From: Acidimicrobiia bacterium
Lineage (GTDB): Bacteria; Actinomycetota; Acidimicrobiia; Spongiisociales; ZC4RG35
Assembly: GCA_015488325.1 (NCBI GenBank)
Contig: WFOA01000008.1
Coordinates: 1 to 33,573 of the forward strand
DNA: 33,573 bases
Reading direction: 5' to 3'
Both the position numbers and the translations under genes were made by a program. Below are positions 5,773 to 14,121 of the stretch, one piece after another. Positions within the stretch are counted from its first letter, which is position 1; the number at the start of each line of letters is the position of its first letter. The notes under the pieces were generated by a model, which saw only the letters and a program-made list of their open reading frames with translations, was not told the DNA's origin and made no database searches.

Positions 5773-6969
5773 TCACATCTCGGCCGACCGGAACGCCTCC
5801 CGGAACTTGAGACGCCCCCCATAGTGGAGGAGGGCGCCCGCGTACACCCGCCCGGCCAACCTGACGAGGACGGCGAGGAACCCAACGGTCACCGCCACCG
5901 CCGCGGCGTGTTCCCACAGGGGGATGGCGCCGAAGGCGACCCGGACCGGCACGACGAAGGGCGCTACCGGCGGGATGAACGTCATCACCACCGCCGAAGC
6001 CGACGAAGGGTCGGCGAGGGCCCGGAAGCTGACGAAGAAGCCGACGACGGCGACCATCGTCATCGGAAACGCCGCGGTCTGGGCATCTTCGGCGCGGGAC
6101 ACGAGCGATCCCGCCGCCCCGTAGGCGACGCTGTAGAGCCCGTACCCCAACAGGAACCACAGCACCATGCTGAGGAGGAGGTCGACGGGGATCTCGGGGA
6201 AGTCGAAGAGGTTCGTCACCCGGATGGCGACGGTGGCCGTGATCAGCGTGACCACGAACTGGAGGATGCCCAACAGTCCGATGCCGACCATCTTCCCGGC
6301 GAGGAGCTGCCACGGTTTCATGGTGGCGAGGAGCACCTCGATCACCCGGTTGCTCTTCTCCTCGGTCACCCCGGTGAGCAGCCAGGCGCCGTAGGAGAGG
6401 ATGGCGATGTACATGAGGACGAGACCCCCGTAGGCGATCATCCCGCGGCGGGCCGCTTCTTCTCCCCGCTCCCCTCGCAGCGGTACCACTTCGAGGGCTT
6501 CGGCGGTGAGGATCTCGACGACGTCGGCTGCGGCGCCGCCGGTGGTCAGGAGCTCCTGGATACGCCGGGTGCTCGCAGCCTGTTGCAGGAGCCGCTCCAG
6601 GTCGGAACCCCCGAACCCCCCGGTGGTGGTGACGAGGAGCTCCCGACCGTCGACGAGCACCGCGTCGACCTCCCCCTCCTCCAACGCCGTCGACGCCTCG
6701 TCACGATCGTCGAAGGAGATCCTCTCGATCGTCGTCGGGGACTCGTCGTCGGCGGTCAGCGCCTCGGCGGCCGCCAGGATCGGGTCGTTGCCCTCACCGA
6801 GCACACCGACGGTGAACGTCCGACCGCGGCCGCTCAGCACCGCCGGGATGACGACCATCGCCAAGATGATGCCCAGGGTGACCGCCGACGAGATCAGGTA
6901 GGCGCGGCTCTTGCCGCGCTCGCGGAACTCCCGGGCCGCCACCATCCGGACCGTCTCGAGGGACGTCAT
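5773..6969 (-). CDS. ABC-2 type exporter permease, NatB-like
   Basis: A 398-residue membrane protein. One N-terminal helix (about 24-45) is followed by a large extracytoplasmic domain (about 46-175, with many acidic residues) and then five or so helices in the C-terminal half. The cytoplasmic motif GVTEEKSNRVIEVLLATMKP, just after the second helix, is the hallmark of the NatB/YhaP permeases. In Bacillus NatAB exports sodium ions, but many homologues have unknown substrates. The first four bases of the gene overlap the stop of the upstream ATPase gene (ATGA), the usual sign of translational coupling. Confidence 0.88.
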   Translation of the reverse strand: MTSLETVRMVAAREFRERGKSRAYLISSAVTLGIILAMVVIPAVLSGRGRTFTVGVLGEGNDPILAAAEALTADDESPTTIERISFDDRDEASTALEEGEVDAVLVDGRELLVTTTGGFGGSDLERLLQQAASTRRIQELLTTGGAAADVVEILTAEALEVVPLRGERGEEAARRGMIAYGGLVLMYIAILSYGAWLLTGVTEEKSNRVIEVLLATMKPWQLLAGKMVGIGLLGILQFVVTLITATVAIRVTNLFDFPEIPVDLLLSMVLWFLLGYGLYSVAYGAAGSLVSRAEDAQTAAFPMTMVAVVGFFVSFRALADPSSASAVVMTFIPPVAPFVVPVRVAFGAIPLWEHAAAVAVTVGFLAVLVRLAGRVYAGALLHYGGRLKFREAFRSAEM

Positions 6970-7853
6970 CGGCTCACCGCCTCCCGGAACAGGTCGCTCA
7001 GGCTCGGGGTCGTGTAGACGAACCTCCGGATCCGTCCCGCCGCGGCCGCCTCCGCCAGCAACTCACGGACGTCGGTGCCTTTGTCGACGAGGAGGCGGTG
7101 GCGGTCACCGTCGGTCTCTTCGGCGACCACCCCGCGGAGATGCCGGAAGAAGTCCCCGCCGTCTTCGATCTCCACGTCGAGGCGGCGGTAGGCAGACGCA
7201 TCCTTCAGTTCGTCCACGTTGCCCGACAGCACCACCCGGCCGTGGTCGATGATGGCGACGTCCTCGCAGAGATCTTCGACGAGGTCGAGCTGGTGGCTGG
7301 AGAAGACCACCGCCACCCCCCGGTCGGCCTGGTCGCGCAGGATCCCCGCCATGGTCTCGACCCCGAGGGGGTCGAGACCGCTGAACGGTTCGTCGAGGAC
7401 CAACAGCTCGGGTTCGTGGACGAGGGCGGCGGCGAGCTGGACGCGCTGTTGGTTGCCGTGGGAGAGCTCCTCCACGGGGGAGTCGGCCCTGTCTGCCAGT
7501 CCCAGGGTCTCCAGCCAGCGTCCGGCGGCGGCCTTTGCCTGGGGTCGGGTCATGCCGTGCAGGGTCCCCAGGTAGACGAGCTGGTCGAAGGCCTTCATCT
7601 TCGGGTAGAGGCCCCGAGCCTCCGGCATGTACCCGAAACGCATCCTGTCTTCGTCGGCCACTGGGCGGCCGTTCCAGGTGACGGATCCGGCGTCGAGGCG
7701 GACCAGACCGAAGATCGCTCGCATCGCCGTCGTCTTCCCCACTCCGTTGGGTCCGAGGAAGCCGATCATCCGTCCCCGGTCCACCGTGAACGAACATCCG
7801 TCGAGGGCGCGGACCTGCCCATAGGTTTTCGCGAGTCCGTCGAGGACGAGCAT
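6966..7853 (-). CDS. ABC exporter ATP-binding protein, NatA-like
   Basis: A 295-residue ATPase that powers the overlapping NatB-like permease. Walker A is GPNGVGKTT (34-42), the ABC signature is LSHGNQQ (130-136, with His-Gly-Asn in place of Gly-Gly-Gln as often seen in ABC-2 exporters), and Walker B is LLVLDEP (150-156), followed by the D-loop SGLDP. About 80 C-terminal residues past the ATPase core form the regulatory extension common in this group (from VVLSGNVDELK on). The ATG is preceded by AAGGGGTG. It is the first gene of a two-gene operon and diverges from the nitroreductase gene. Confidence 0.92.
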   Translation of the reverse strand: MLVLDGLAKTYGQVRALDGCSFTVDRGRMIGFLGPNGVGKTTAMRAIFGLVRLDAGSVTWNGRPVADEDRMRFGYMPEARGLYPKMKAFDQLVYLGTLHGMTRPQAKAAAGRWLETLGLADRADSPVEELSHGNQQRVQLAAALVHEPELLVLDEPFSGLDPLGVETMAGILRDQADRGVAVVFSSHQLDLVEDLCEDVAIIDHGRVVLSGNVDELKDASAYRRLDVEIEDGGDFFRHLRGVVAEETDGDRHRLLVDKGTDVRELLAEAAAAGRIRRFVYTTPSLSDLFREAVSR

Positions 7854-7874
7854 CGGATCACCCCTTGTTCCGAC

Positions 7875-7880
7875 ACTGTA
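7875..7880 (-). promoter_or_regulatory. -10 box TACAGT for the NatAB-like operon
   Basis: TACAGT on the minus strand lies 21 bases before the ATG of the ATPase gene and allows a short leader carrying its ribosome binding site. Confidence 0.5.
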
Positions 7881-7909
7881 ACGGATCCGTCGCCGGGGTC
7901 CGGTGCCGG

Positions 7910-7915
7910 TAGGGT
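7910..7915 (+). promoter_or_regulatory. Leaderless -10 box TAGGGT for the nitroreductase gene
   Basis: TAGGGT is followed by six bases (GCGGAC) and then the ATG at 7922, with no ribosome binding site. Transcription would start at or next to the start codon, giving a leaderless mRNA. Confidence 0.6.
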
Positions 7916-7921
7916 GCGGAC

Positions 7922-8575
7922 ATGGATCTGTACGAAGCTCTCTACACCACCCGGGCGATGCGACGGGTCAGGCCCGACCCGGTCCCCACCGAAGTGATCC
8001 GGTCGATGCTCGACGCCGCCATCCGTGCCCCGTCGGGCGGCAACAGCCAGAACTGGCGGTTCGTGGTCGTCACCGACCCGGACATGCGGCGCCGTCTCGG
8101 CGAGCTCTACCGGGAGGCCTTCGCGATCCTCCGAGAGACCGTCTACAAGGACCTGTGGGAGCGGGCCCGCCAGGTCGGCGACGAAGCGTCCCTTCGCGTC
8201 CAACGCTCCTCCCAGTGGTTGGCCGAACACGCCGGCGACGTGCCCCTCTGGCTGCTGGCGTTCTCCCGAAACGACCCCAGCGGAGCCTCCATCTACCCGG
8301 CGGTGTGGAGCGCCATGCTCGCCGCCCGCGGGCACGGTGTCGGCACCTGCCTCACGACCATCCTGGCGCATTTCAAATCGGCCGACGTCTTCGAGCTGTT
8401 GGGTGTGCCCGACGACCGAGGTTGGGTCCTCAACGCCGCCGTCTCCGCGGGGTATCCCCTGGGCAGATGGGGGATCGCGGCACGGAAACCCGTCCACCGG
8501 GTCACCTACCAGGACCGCTGGGGCGAGCCGGTCCCCTGGGAGGTGAACGAGCCTCTGTACCGTCCCTCCGGCTAG
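7922..8575 (+). CDS. Nitroreductase-family FMN oxidoreductase
   Basis: A 217-residue protein of the nitroreductase fold, normally a homodimer binding FMN and using NAD(P)H. Family marks are the N-terminal TTRAMRRVRPDPVP (FMN phosphate contacts), RAPSGGNSQNWRFVVVTD (35-52) and the late GYPLGRWG. The substrate cannot be told from the sequence. Actinobacterial relatives include enzymes acting on quinones, nitro compounds and flavin derivatives. The start is fixed by the -10 box six bases upstream. Its stop codon overlaps that of the convergent dgt gene (CTAG at 8572-8575). Confidence 0.9.
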   Translation: MDLYEALYTTRAMRRVRPDPVPTEVIRSMLDAAIRAPSGGNSQNWRFVVVTDPDMRRRLGELYREAFAILRETVYKDLWERARQVGDEASLRVQRSSQWLAEHAGDVPLWLLAFSRNDPSGASIYPAVWSAMLAARGHGVGTCLTTILAHFKSADVFELLGVPDDRGWVLNAAVSAGYPLGRWGIAARKPVHRVTYQDRWGEPVPWEVNEPLYRPSG

Positions 8576-9573
8576 TCGAACAGGGTGGGTCGGTACAGGC
8601 GGTCGTGGGTACGGAGTGCGAACCGGTCGGTCATCCCCGCCACGTAGTCGATCGCCCTGGTCAGGTCGTCGGCGTCGTCCACCCGGAAACTCTCCGGGAT
8701 CTCGTCGGGATGATCCCGGAAGTAGTCGACCAGGTCACGGATGACGTGGATGGCCCGCTGCTTCTGGGATTCCTCCTCGGGTCGCAGATACACCCGTTCG
8801 AACATGAAATCCCGCAGCTCGTGCATGATGTCCAAGGTCTCCGGATCCATCGCCACCCGACCCTGACGGAACGACTCTTCGACCACGGCGGTCACCATCT
8901 GGTTGATCCAGTCCCGCGACGACGTCCCGAACCGGGCGGTGGCCCGTCGGGGAAGCTCGTGGAACTCGAGCACACCGGCCCGGAGGGCGTCGGCGACGTC
9001 GTGGGTCAGGTAGGCGATCCGGTCGGCGAACCGGCACAGATATCCCTCCGGGGTCTCGGGAGGCGGGTCGATCTTCCAGGAGTGGGCTCGGACGCCGTCG
9101 AGGACCTCGAAGGTGAGGTTGAGGGGTTCGAGGACCGACAAGACCCGAACGCCGTGCTCCGAATGGAGCCACTCTCCCTCGACGTAGGGGCTGAGGGCCT
9201 CTTCACCGGTGTGACCAAAGGGCGAATGGCCGACGTCGTGGGCGAGACAGATCGCCTCCGTCAGCACCTCGTTGAGTCCCAAGGCGGCGGCCATCGCCCG
9301 GCCGACCTGGGTGACCTGCACGGTGTGGGTGAGCCGGGTCACGTAGTGGTCCCCTTCGGGGTTGAGGAACACCTGGGTCTTGTGTTTGAGCCGGCGGAAC
9401 GCCTTCGAATGCACGATGCGGTCCCGGTCCCGCTCGAAGGCGGTTCGGAAACGGTCCGGTGTCTCCGGCTCCGCCCTCCCCCGCGACTCGTCGGCTTTGG
9501 TGGCTGCCGGGGCGAGCAGCTCGTGTTCGAGGCGCTCGCGCAGCTCCCGTTCTCGGATCATCAGTTCGCTCAC
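8572..9573 (-). CDS. dgt: Deoxyguanosinetriphosphate triphosphohydrolase (dGTPase)
   Basis: A 333-residue cytosolic HD-domain enzyme that cleaves dNTPs to deoxynucleoside and triphosphate, controlling nucleotide pools. Visible motifs are the N-terminal DRDRIVHSKAFRRLKHKTQV, the metal His in RLTHTVQV, the HD pair in LAHDVGHSPFGHTGEE and the last metal Asp in FADRIAYLTHDVADA. The GTG at 9573 was chosen because TACCCT lies eight bases upstream, consistent with a leaderless mRNA. The alternative is the ATG at 9561, four codons later; neither has a ribosome binding site. The length suits the short actinobacterial Dgt type rather than the 505-residue E. coli enzyme. Confidence 0.93.
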   Translation of the reverse strand: MSELMIRERELRERLEHELLAPAATKADESRGRAEPETPDRFRTAFERDRDRIVHSKAFRRLKHKTQVFLNPEGDHYVTRLTHTVQVTQVGRAMAAALGLNEVLTEAICLAHDVGHSPFGHTGEEALSPYVEGEWLHSEHGVRVLSVLEPLNLTFEVLDGVRAHSWKIDPPPETPEGYLCRFADRIAYLTHDVADALRAGVLEFHELPRRATARFGTSSRDWINQMVTAVVEESFRQGRVAMDPETLDIMHELRDFMFERVYLRPEEESQKQRAIHVIRDLVDYFRDHPDEIPESFRVDDADDLTRAIDYVAGMTDRFALRTHDRLYRPTLFD

Positions 9574-9581
9574 GTCGACAG

Positions 9582-9587
9582 AGGGTA
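9582..9587 (-). promoter_or_regulatory. Leaderless -10 box TACCCT for dgt
   Basis: TACCCT on the minus strand is followed by eight bases (CTGTCGAC) and then the GTG at 9573. No ribosome binding site is present. Confidence 0.55.
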
Positions 9588-9592
9588 GAGAG

Positions 9593-9624
9593 GCCGGCCG
9601 GTGACGGAACCCCACCGGCCCGGC
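9593..9624 (-). terminator. Hairpin after phnE
   Basis: GCCGGCCGGTG (9593-9603) pairs with CACCGGCCCGGC (9613-9624), an 11-bp stem with one bulged base and a 9-base loop. It begins a few bases past the phnE stop. No T run follows, so termination efficiency is uncertain. It also overlaps the upstream part of the dgt promoter. Confidence 0.5.
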
Positions 9625-9629
9625 GGCCC

Positions 9630-12077
9630 CTACACCACCCGCTCCCGCAGCCTCGACGAGACGTAGTCCATCGTGGCGACCACGATGGCGATGGCGAGCA
9701 TCTGGGCGGCCGCCGCCCGGTACTGCAACAGGTTGATGTTCTGCTGGAGCAGGAACCCGATCCCGCCGCCACCGGCGAACCCGATGATCGTGGACATCCG
9801 GACGTTGATGTCCCACCGGTACATGGTGAACGAGATGTAGGGGGGGACGATCTGGGGGACGACGGCGTAGACGATCGTCTGCATCCGGGTCGCTCCGGTG
9901 GCGCGGATCGCCTCGATCGGGCCGTGGGAGATCGACTCGACCTGCTCCGAATAGAGCTTGGCGAGGGCGGCGGTGGTGTGCAGCGCCAGGGCGAGGGCAC
10001 CGGCGAACGGGCCGATCCCGACCCACACCACGAACACGATCACCATCACCAGCGGCTCCACCGATCGCAACGCGTTGAACACGGTGCGGGCGATGTAGTA
10101 GATGGTCAGACCGATCCCCACCGAGTCGCGTCGGGTCGCCCGGGCGGCGAGGAACAGGCCGTACAGGCCGCCCACCACCGCCGGGATCCAGAACGTGGCG
10201 GTCGGGTTGCGGAACTGGCCGAACCATTCGACGGCGGCACCGACCCCGACTCCCACCATGGCCCAGGCGGCGGCGGCGAGGGGGAAGTCGATGAGGGCGA
10301 TCACCCGCCTCGGGATCCGGCTGCGCATCAGGTAGCCGAACCTCCCGGCGAGGTTGGCGAGCACCCCCGCACCGAAGATGGCGGCCAACACCGGGATCAC
10401 CACCTCCATGATCTCGCCGAGCTTCTGGATGAACTCGCCGAGGAAGCGGAGGGGCCCGAGGGCCGCCCGGGCCGCCATCCCGGACTGGATGAAGAACCGG
10501 GAGATCAGGTAGAGCTCCAACAGCAGGGCCAGCCCGACGGCGACGAGCAGCACCGCCCGCCCGGCACGGCGGGTGAGGCTCGGCGCCTCCTCTTCGACTT
10601 CGGGGAGGGCGGCCCGCAGAGCCCTCACCATCAGGTAGGGGATGACGACGGCGGCCACCAGGGTGACCGCGGCGTTCGCCGACAGGGGCGCAGAGAGGGC
10701 TCTCATCCAGCGACTGAACTCGGTACCGACGACCACGCCGACGGGGAGGGCGAGCAGGGTGAGGGAGAGGTTGACGAGCGGGGTGGCGATGTCCCGCATC
10801 AGGTTGCGGGCGGCGAAGAAGGACAGCGGGACGGCGAGGATCAGGCCGACGGTGGTGGCCAGCAGCGCCAGCATCACCGTCTCGACGATCTTGTCCCAGG
10901 TGTCCTTGGCGTTGTCGGAGATGCGCGGCGACAAGTCGATCTGGTCGGCGAGGACCACCGACTTGTACTGGGTGCCGTCGTCGCCGTCGTAGAACACCAG
11001 CTTCCAGCCCTGCAGGGACTCGCCCGGCGGTCCGACCACTTCGACCGCCGGACCGTCGGCCACCCCCAGCTCGTCGATGAACGGGTCGGCGGGGACCCTG
11101 CCGCCGGGCAGTTCCTCCACGTCGATCGTGCCGAAATCGGCCGGTCCCGGGCCCTGCCAGGTCGCCTCCTCCAGCGTGGCGCCGCCGACGGCTCTCACCG
11201 ACTGGTTCGGGTCGAGGGCGAAGGGGTCGTCGACGCCGATGGCCTGGGCGGTGCGTCCGGCGGCGGCGCCCTTCGTCGCCTCGAAGCTCTCGCCCCAGCC
11301 GAGGAACTGGCGGGCGTTGCCGGTGTCGTCGACGAGGGCGACCCCGCCCGGCGATCGGATCGGGAAGTCGGGGAGGAGCAGCGTCTGGGCGGCGGCGGTC
11401 CCGGCGGCGTCGGGGAGACGTTTCGGGTCGCGGGTGCCGTTCTCGTTGGTGTCGGTCCACACTTCGACCCGGTTGGTCCACGAGCCGATGGGCACCTTCA
11501 CCGTGGCCCGGATCTCCTGCGGTTCGTCGGCGACACGGTCGGGCACCTCGTATTCGGCGACGATGGTGCCGTCCGGACCGGCGGCCACCCGCCCGATCGG
11601 CAACGTGATGGCGAACTCGGACCGCGGTACGAACTCGAGGGCGACGGTCTCTTCGGGTTCGAACCCGGACCCGGTGATGGTGACGGTGTCACCTGGGGCG
11701 GCGCAGGCGGGGTTCACGGTGATGGTCGGGCCTTCGCCCGACGGAGCCGGCGGCACGGGAGGCGTCGCCGGGCAGGGGACGAAGAAGGGGACCGAGATGA
11801 TCTGGTCTTCGGTGTCGTAGGTGATGAGGTCGGGTTTCGCCAGGGCCCGGAGGATGCGGAAGAGCTGGACACGTCTCGTCTCCGACTGGATCTCGTCGAG
11901 ACGAACGTTGGTGGCGGAGAACGCGAAGGCGTAGACGACGAACCCGGCGAGGAGGGCGATGACCAGCTTGACGGCGCGTCGTCGGCGTTTCCGCCCTTCG
12001 TCGTCGGGGGGCGGCGTCTCCGAGGGCGGCTCCGGTGGCTGCTCGGCGGTGGTCGGGGGGCGGGCCGTCTCAACCAA
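9630..12077 (-). CDS. phnE: Oversized PhnE-like phosphonate-type ABC permease
   Basis: An 815-residue permease, about three times a normal PhnE. The start is a TTG with AAGGAGG nine bases upstream, overlapping the end of phnC by 8 bases. Order: Pro-rich cytoplasmic tail (1-35); helix (about 36-55); extracytoplasmic region (about 56-390) with a TIG-like stretch (GDTVTITGSGF, about 129-139), a segment like the second half of a lamin-tail domain (about 240-320) and one like its first half (about 330-381); first PhnE helix block (398-427); about 220 residues with extra helices (428-650); then the conserved PhnE end (653-815) with the EAA loop GPIEAIRATGATRMQ and GFAGGGGIGF. The uniform frame and continuous translation argue against an assembly fusion. 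The added modules may bind substrate or the cell wall, but their role is unknown. Confidence 0.85.
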   Translation of the reverse strand: MVETARPPTTAEQPPEPPSETPPPDDEGRKRRRRAVKLVIALLAGFVVYAFAFSATNVRLDEIQSETRRVQLFRILRALAKPDLITYDTEDQIISVPFFVPCPATPPVPPAPSGEGPTITVNPACAAPGDTVTITGSGFEPEETVALEFVPRSEFAITLPIGRVAAGPDGTIVAEYEVPDRVADEPQEIRATVKVPIGSWTNRVEVWTDTNENGTRDPKRLPDAAGTAAAQTLLLPDFPIRSPGGVALVDDTGNARQFLGWGESFEATKGAAAGRTAQAIGVDDPFALDPNQSVRAVGGATLEEATWQGPGPADFGTIDVEELPGGRVPADPFIDELGVADGPAVEVVGPPGESLQGWKLVFYDGDDGTQYKSVVLADQIDLSPRISDNAKDTWDKIVETVMLALLATTVGLILAVPLSFFAARNLMRDIATPLVNLSLTLLALPVGVVVGTEFSRWMRALSAPLSANAAVTLVAAVVIPYLMVRALRAALPEVEEEAPSLTRRAGRAVLLVAVGLALLLELYLISRFFIQSGMAARAALGPLRFLGEFIQKLGEIMEVVIPVLAAIFGAGVLANLAGRFGYLMRSRIPRRVIALIDFPLAAAAWAMVGVGVGAAVEWFGQFRNPTATFWIPAVVGGLYGLFLAARATRRDSVGIGLTIYYIARTVFNALRSVEPLVMVIVFVVWVGIGPFAGALALALHTTAALAKLYSEQVESISHGPIEAIRATGATRMQTIVYAVVPQIVPPYISFTMYRWDINVRMSTIIGFAGGGGIGFLLQQNINLLQYRAAAAQMLAIAIVVATMDYVSSRLRERVV

Positions 12078-12822
12078 CTCGCTCGGCCTCCTTGCCGTAG
12101 ATCTCTTTGAACTTCTCGTCGTCGATCTCGCGGGGAGATCCGGTGAACACCAGTCTCCCTTCGTTGAGGGCGATCACCGCGTCGGCGTATCGGTGGACCA
12201 GGTCGAGGAAGTGGAGGCTGCAGAGCACGGTGGCGCCCTCCTCCTCGTTGATCATCTCCAGATAGTGCATGATGGAGTGGGCGAGGACCGGGTCGAGGCT
12301 GGCGACCGGCTCGTCGGCGAGGATCATCTCCGGATCCTGCATGAGCGCCCGGGCCACCCCGACCCGTTGCTGCTGGCCTCCCGACAGTTCGTCGGCCCGG
12401 GAGTAGGCCTTGTCGGCGAGCCCGACCCGGTCGAGTTGCCGGATCGCCTTCTCGACGTCTTCGGGAGGGAACCGGTTGATGAGGCTGAGGGCCGGATTCA
12501 CGTATCCGAGCCGCCCGGCCAGCACGTTGGTGATCACCTTGGAGCGGTGAACCAGGTTGAAGTGCTGGAAGATCATCCCGATGCGGCGACGGATGCGGCG
12601 CAGCTCCTCCTGGGAGGCGGCGGTGATGTCGACGCCGTTCCAGACGATCCGCCCTTCGGTGGGTTCGATCAGCCGGTTGATGCAGCGCAGCAGCGTCGAC
12701 TTCCCCGAACCCGACAGCCCGATCACGGCGAGGAACTGCCCGTCGGGCACCTCGAAACTGACGTCTTCGAGGGCGACGGTTCCGTTCTCGTAGACCTTGG
12801 TGAGGTGCTCGACCTGGAGCAT
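12070..12822 (-). CDS. phnC: Phosphonate-type ABC transporter ATPase PhnC
   Basis: A 250-residue importer ATPase. Walker A is GLSGSGKST (about 35-43), the Q-loop is in MIFQHFNLV, the signature is [15 protein letters not shown], Walker B is MILADEP, and the H-loop His is in LCSLHFLDL. The phrases [22 protein letters not shown] and EPVASLDP are characteristic of PhnC. The ATG (reading [11 protein letters not shown]) was chosen by family alignment; an in-frame GTG two codons upstream (12828) is possible. There is no good ribosome binding site, and a TACCTT hexamer at 12832-12837 could drive an internal transcript. It overlaps phnE and follows phnD after a hairpin. Confidence 0.93.
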   Translation of the reverse strand: MLQVEHLTKVYENGTVALEDVSFEVPDGQFLAVIGLSGSGKSTLLRCINRLIEPTEGRIVWNGVDITAASQEELRRIRRRIGMIFQHFNLVHRSKVITNVLAGRLGYVNPALSLINRFPPEDVEKAIRQLDRVGLADKAYSRADELSGGQQQRVGVARALMQDPEMILADEPVASLDPVLAHSIMHYLEMINEEEGATVLCSLHFLDLVHRYADAVIALNEGRLVFTGSPREIDDEKFKEIYGKEAERVG

Positions 12823-12889
12823 GTTCACCGCAAGGTACCAGGGTGAGACATGGGGATCCCCGATGGAGGTTCGGCCCTACGGTCCGACG

Positions 12890-12930
12890 CGTACCGCGGG
12901 GGCGGGCATCACACCCGCCCCCGCGGTACG
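12890..12930 (-). terminator. Perfect 17-bp hairpin between phnD and phnC
   Basis: The two arms (CGTACCGCGGGGGCGGG and its exact complement) enclose a 7-base loop (12907-12913). It begins 9 bases after the phnD stop. No T run follows on the minus strand, so it may act as a partial terminator or as a 3' end protector. Either would make more binding protein than ATPase and permease, as in other binding-protein operons. Confidence 0.75.
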
Positions 12931-12938
12931 AACGCCGA

Positions 12939-14054
12939 TCAGCCGAGGTCGGCGACGTTGATGCCCAGCGACTGGACGAGTCCGCGGATGAAGTCGAACT
13001 CGGTGTCGTTGGTCGGGGCGACGTCGTCCCACGAGTAGGCGTCGAAGGCCGTGGCGAACCCTTCGGGATCGTTCTGGGCGAAGTCGATGATCGCCTGGAC
13101 GATCTGGTCCTTCAGGTCGGCCGGGAAGTCCGGGCCGAAGCTCAGGGTGTCGTTCGGGATCGGATCCGACAGCGCCAGGATCCTCACCTTCTGCACCACG
13201 TCGGGAGCTTCGTCGCGGATGTTGCGGCGGGCGTCTTTCACCAGCCAGCCGCCGCAGTCGATGTTCTTCCCGTCGGCCGTCACGACGCACTGGTCGACGA
13301 GTTCGTCGGGGACGTCGGCGTTGTTCGGGTCGCCGTCCCAGAGGACGTTGCCTTCGGCGTCCACCGGCGGGCTGTAGAAGGTGGTGCCGAAGTCGGCCTC
13401 ACCGGTGTAGACGGCCCGGGCGGTGGCGCTGTGGCCTCCGGCTTCGAAACCCTCACCGGGTTCGATGCCGAGCTTCTTGAAGAGACCGCTCGGGACGAGG
13501 AACCCGGAGGTGGAGCCGGCGTCCGGATACGCCCACTTCTTCCCGGCCAGGTCTTCGAGGGTCTCGACGTCGGAGTCGCGGGGGACGATGAACTGGGTCC
13601 AGTACTCGGTGTACCCGAACCGCTTCGACTTGAGGGCGACCTCGACACCGCAGAGCTCGTTGGCGAGCACGTAGGCCTGGGCCGGGATGAAGCCCATCGT
13701 GTTGTCCGGCGACGCGCACATCTCCTGGATGGTCGCCGCATACGACGTCGGCACGCTCACCTCGAAGGTGAGGCCGGTCGCCTCCTCCAAGGTCGCTCGC
13801 AGCAGCTCACCGCCGGCGATGATCTCTTCGGCGCTCACCGACGGTACGAACAGCACCTTGATCGGGTTGTCCGGGGTTCCGATCTCCACCATGGCTTCGG
13901 TGGTGGTCGTCGCCTCCGTCGTCGTCGTGGTCGCTTTCGTCGTTGTGGTCGTCTCGGCTGCCGTCGTCGCCGGTCCTTCGGTCTCACCGCCGCCGCAGGC
14001 GGCGACGATCAGAGCGAAGACGGCGACCACGGCGAACCACACGCGTGGCTTCAT
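12939..14054 (-). CDS. phnD: Phosphonate-type ABC substrate-binding lipoprotein PhnD
   Basis: A 371-residue lipoprotein. The signal peptide ends in the lipobox IVAAC with the lipidated Cys at residue 20. A long threonine-rich spacer (about 30-54) then holds the domain away from the membrane. The mature domain begins IGTPDNPIKVLFVPSVSAEEI and contains the PhnD/SsuA-type features TSYAATIQEMCA, YPDAGSTSGFLVP and FGTTFYSPPVD. The ligand could be a phosphonate, phosphate ester, phosphite or similar anion; the sequence does not decide. GGGAGAG precedes the ATG at normal spacing. It is the first gene of phnD-phnC-phnE. Confidence 0.93.
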   Translation of the reverse strand: MKPRVWFAVVAVFALIVAACGGGETEGPATTAAETTTTTKATTTTTEATTTTEAMVEIGTPDNPIKVLFVPSVSAEEIIAGGELLRATLEEATGLTFEVSVPTSYAATIQEMCASPDNTMGFIPAQAYVLANELCGVEVALKSKRFGYTEYWTQFIVPRDSDVETLEDLAGKKWAYPDAGSTSGFLVPSGLFKKLGIEPGEGFEAGGHSATARAVYTGEADFGTTFYSPPVDAEGNVLWDGDPNNADVPDELVDQCVVTADGKNIDCGGWLVKDARRNIRDEAPDVVQKVRILALSDPIPNDTLSFGPDFPADLKDQIVQAIIDFAQNDPEGFATAFDAYSWDDVAPTNDTEFDFIRGLVQSLGINVADLG

Positions 14055-14115
14055 GGTGTGTCTCTCCCGTGTTCTCTCGACACAATCGAGCGGTAGGTGC
14101 TCGAACTCGGGTTCC

Positions 14116-14121
14116 AGGTTA
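14116..14121 (-). promoter_or_regulatory. -10 box TAACCT for the phn operon
   Basis: TAACCT on the minus strand overlaps the stop codon of the 5'-nucleotidase gene and lies about 60 bases before the phnD ATG, giving a leader of about 54 bases. No clear PhoP box was seen in the leader. Confidence 0.45.

Noticed and set aside
8572-11481. A dgt-phnE fusion on the minus strand
   Set aside because: The frame upstream of dgt is not the phnE frame and has no family similarity. dgt has its own -10 box and start.
9459-12110. A long plus-strand open frame opposite phnE and dgt
   Set aside because: Its translation is Gly/Asp/Arg/His-rich without domains and lies antisense to a well-supported gene.
14055-14118. 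A PhoP box in the phn leader
   Set aside because: No two tandem GTTCACC-like repeats were found; the single GTTCCAGG near 14111 is too weak.
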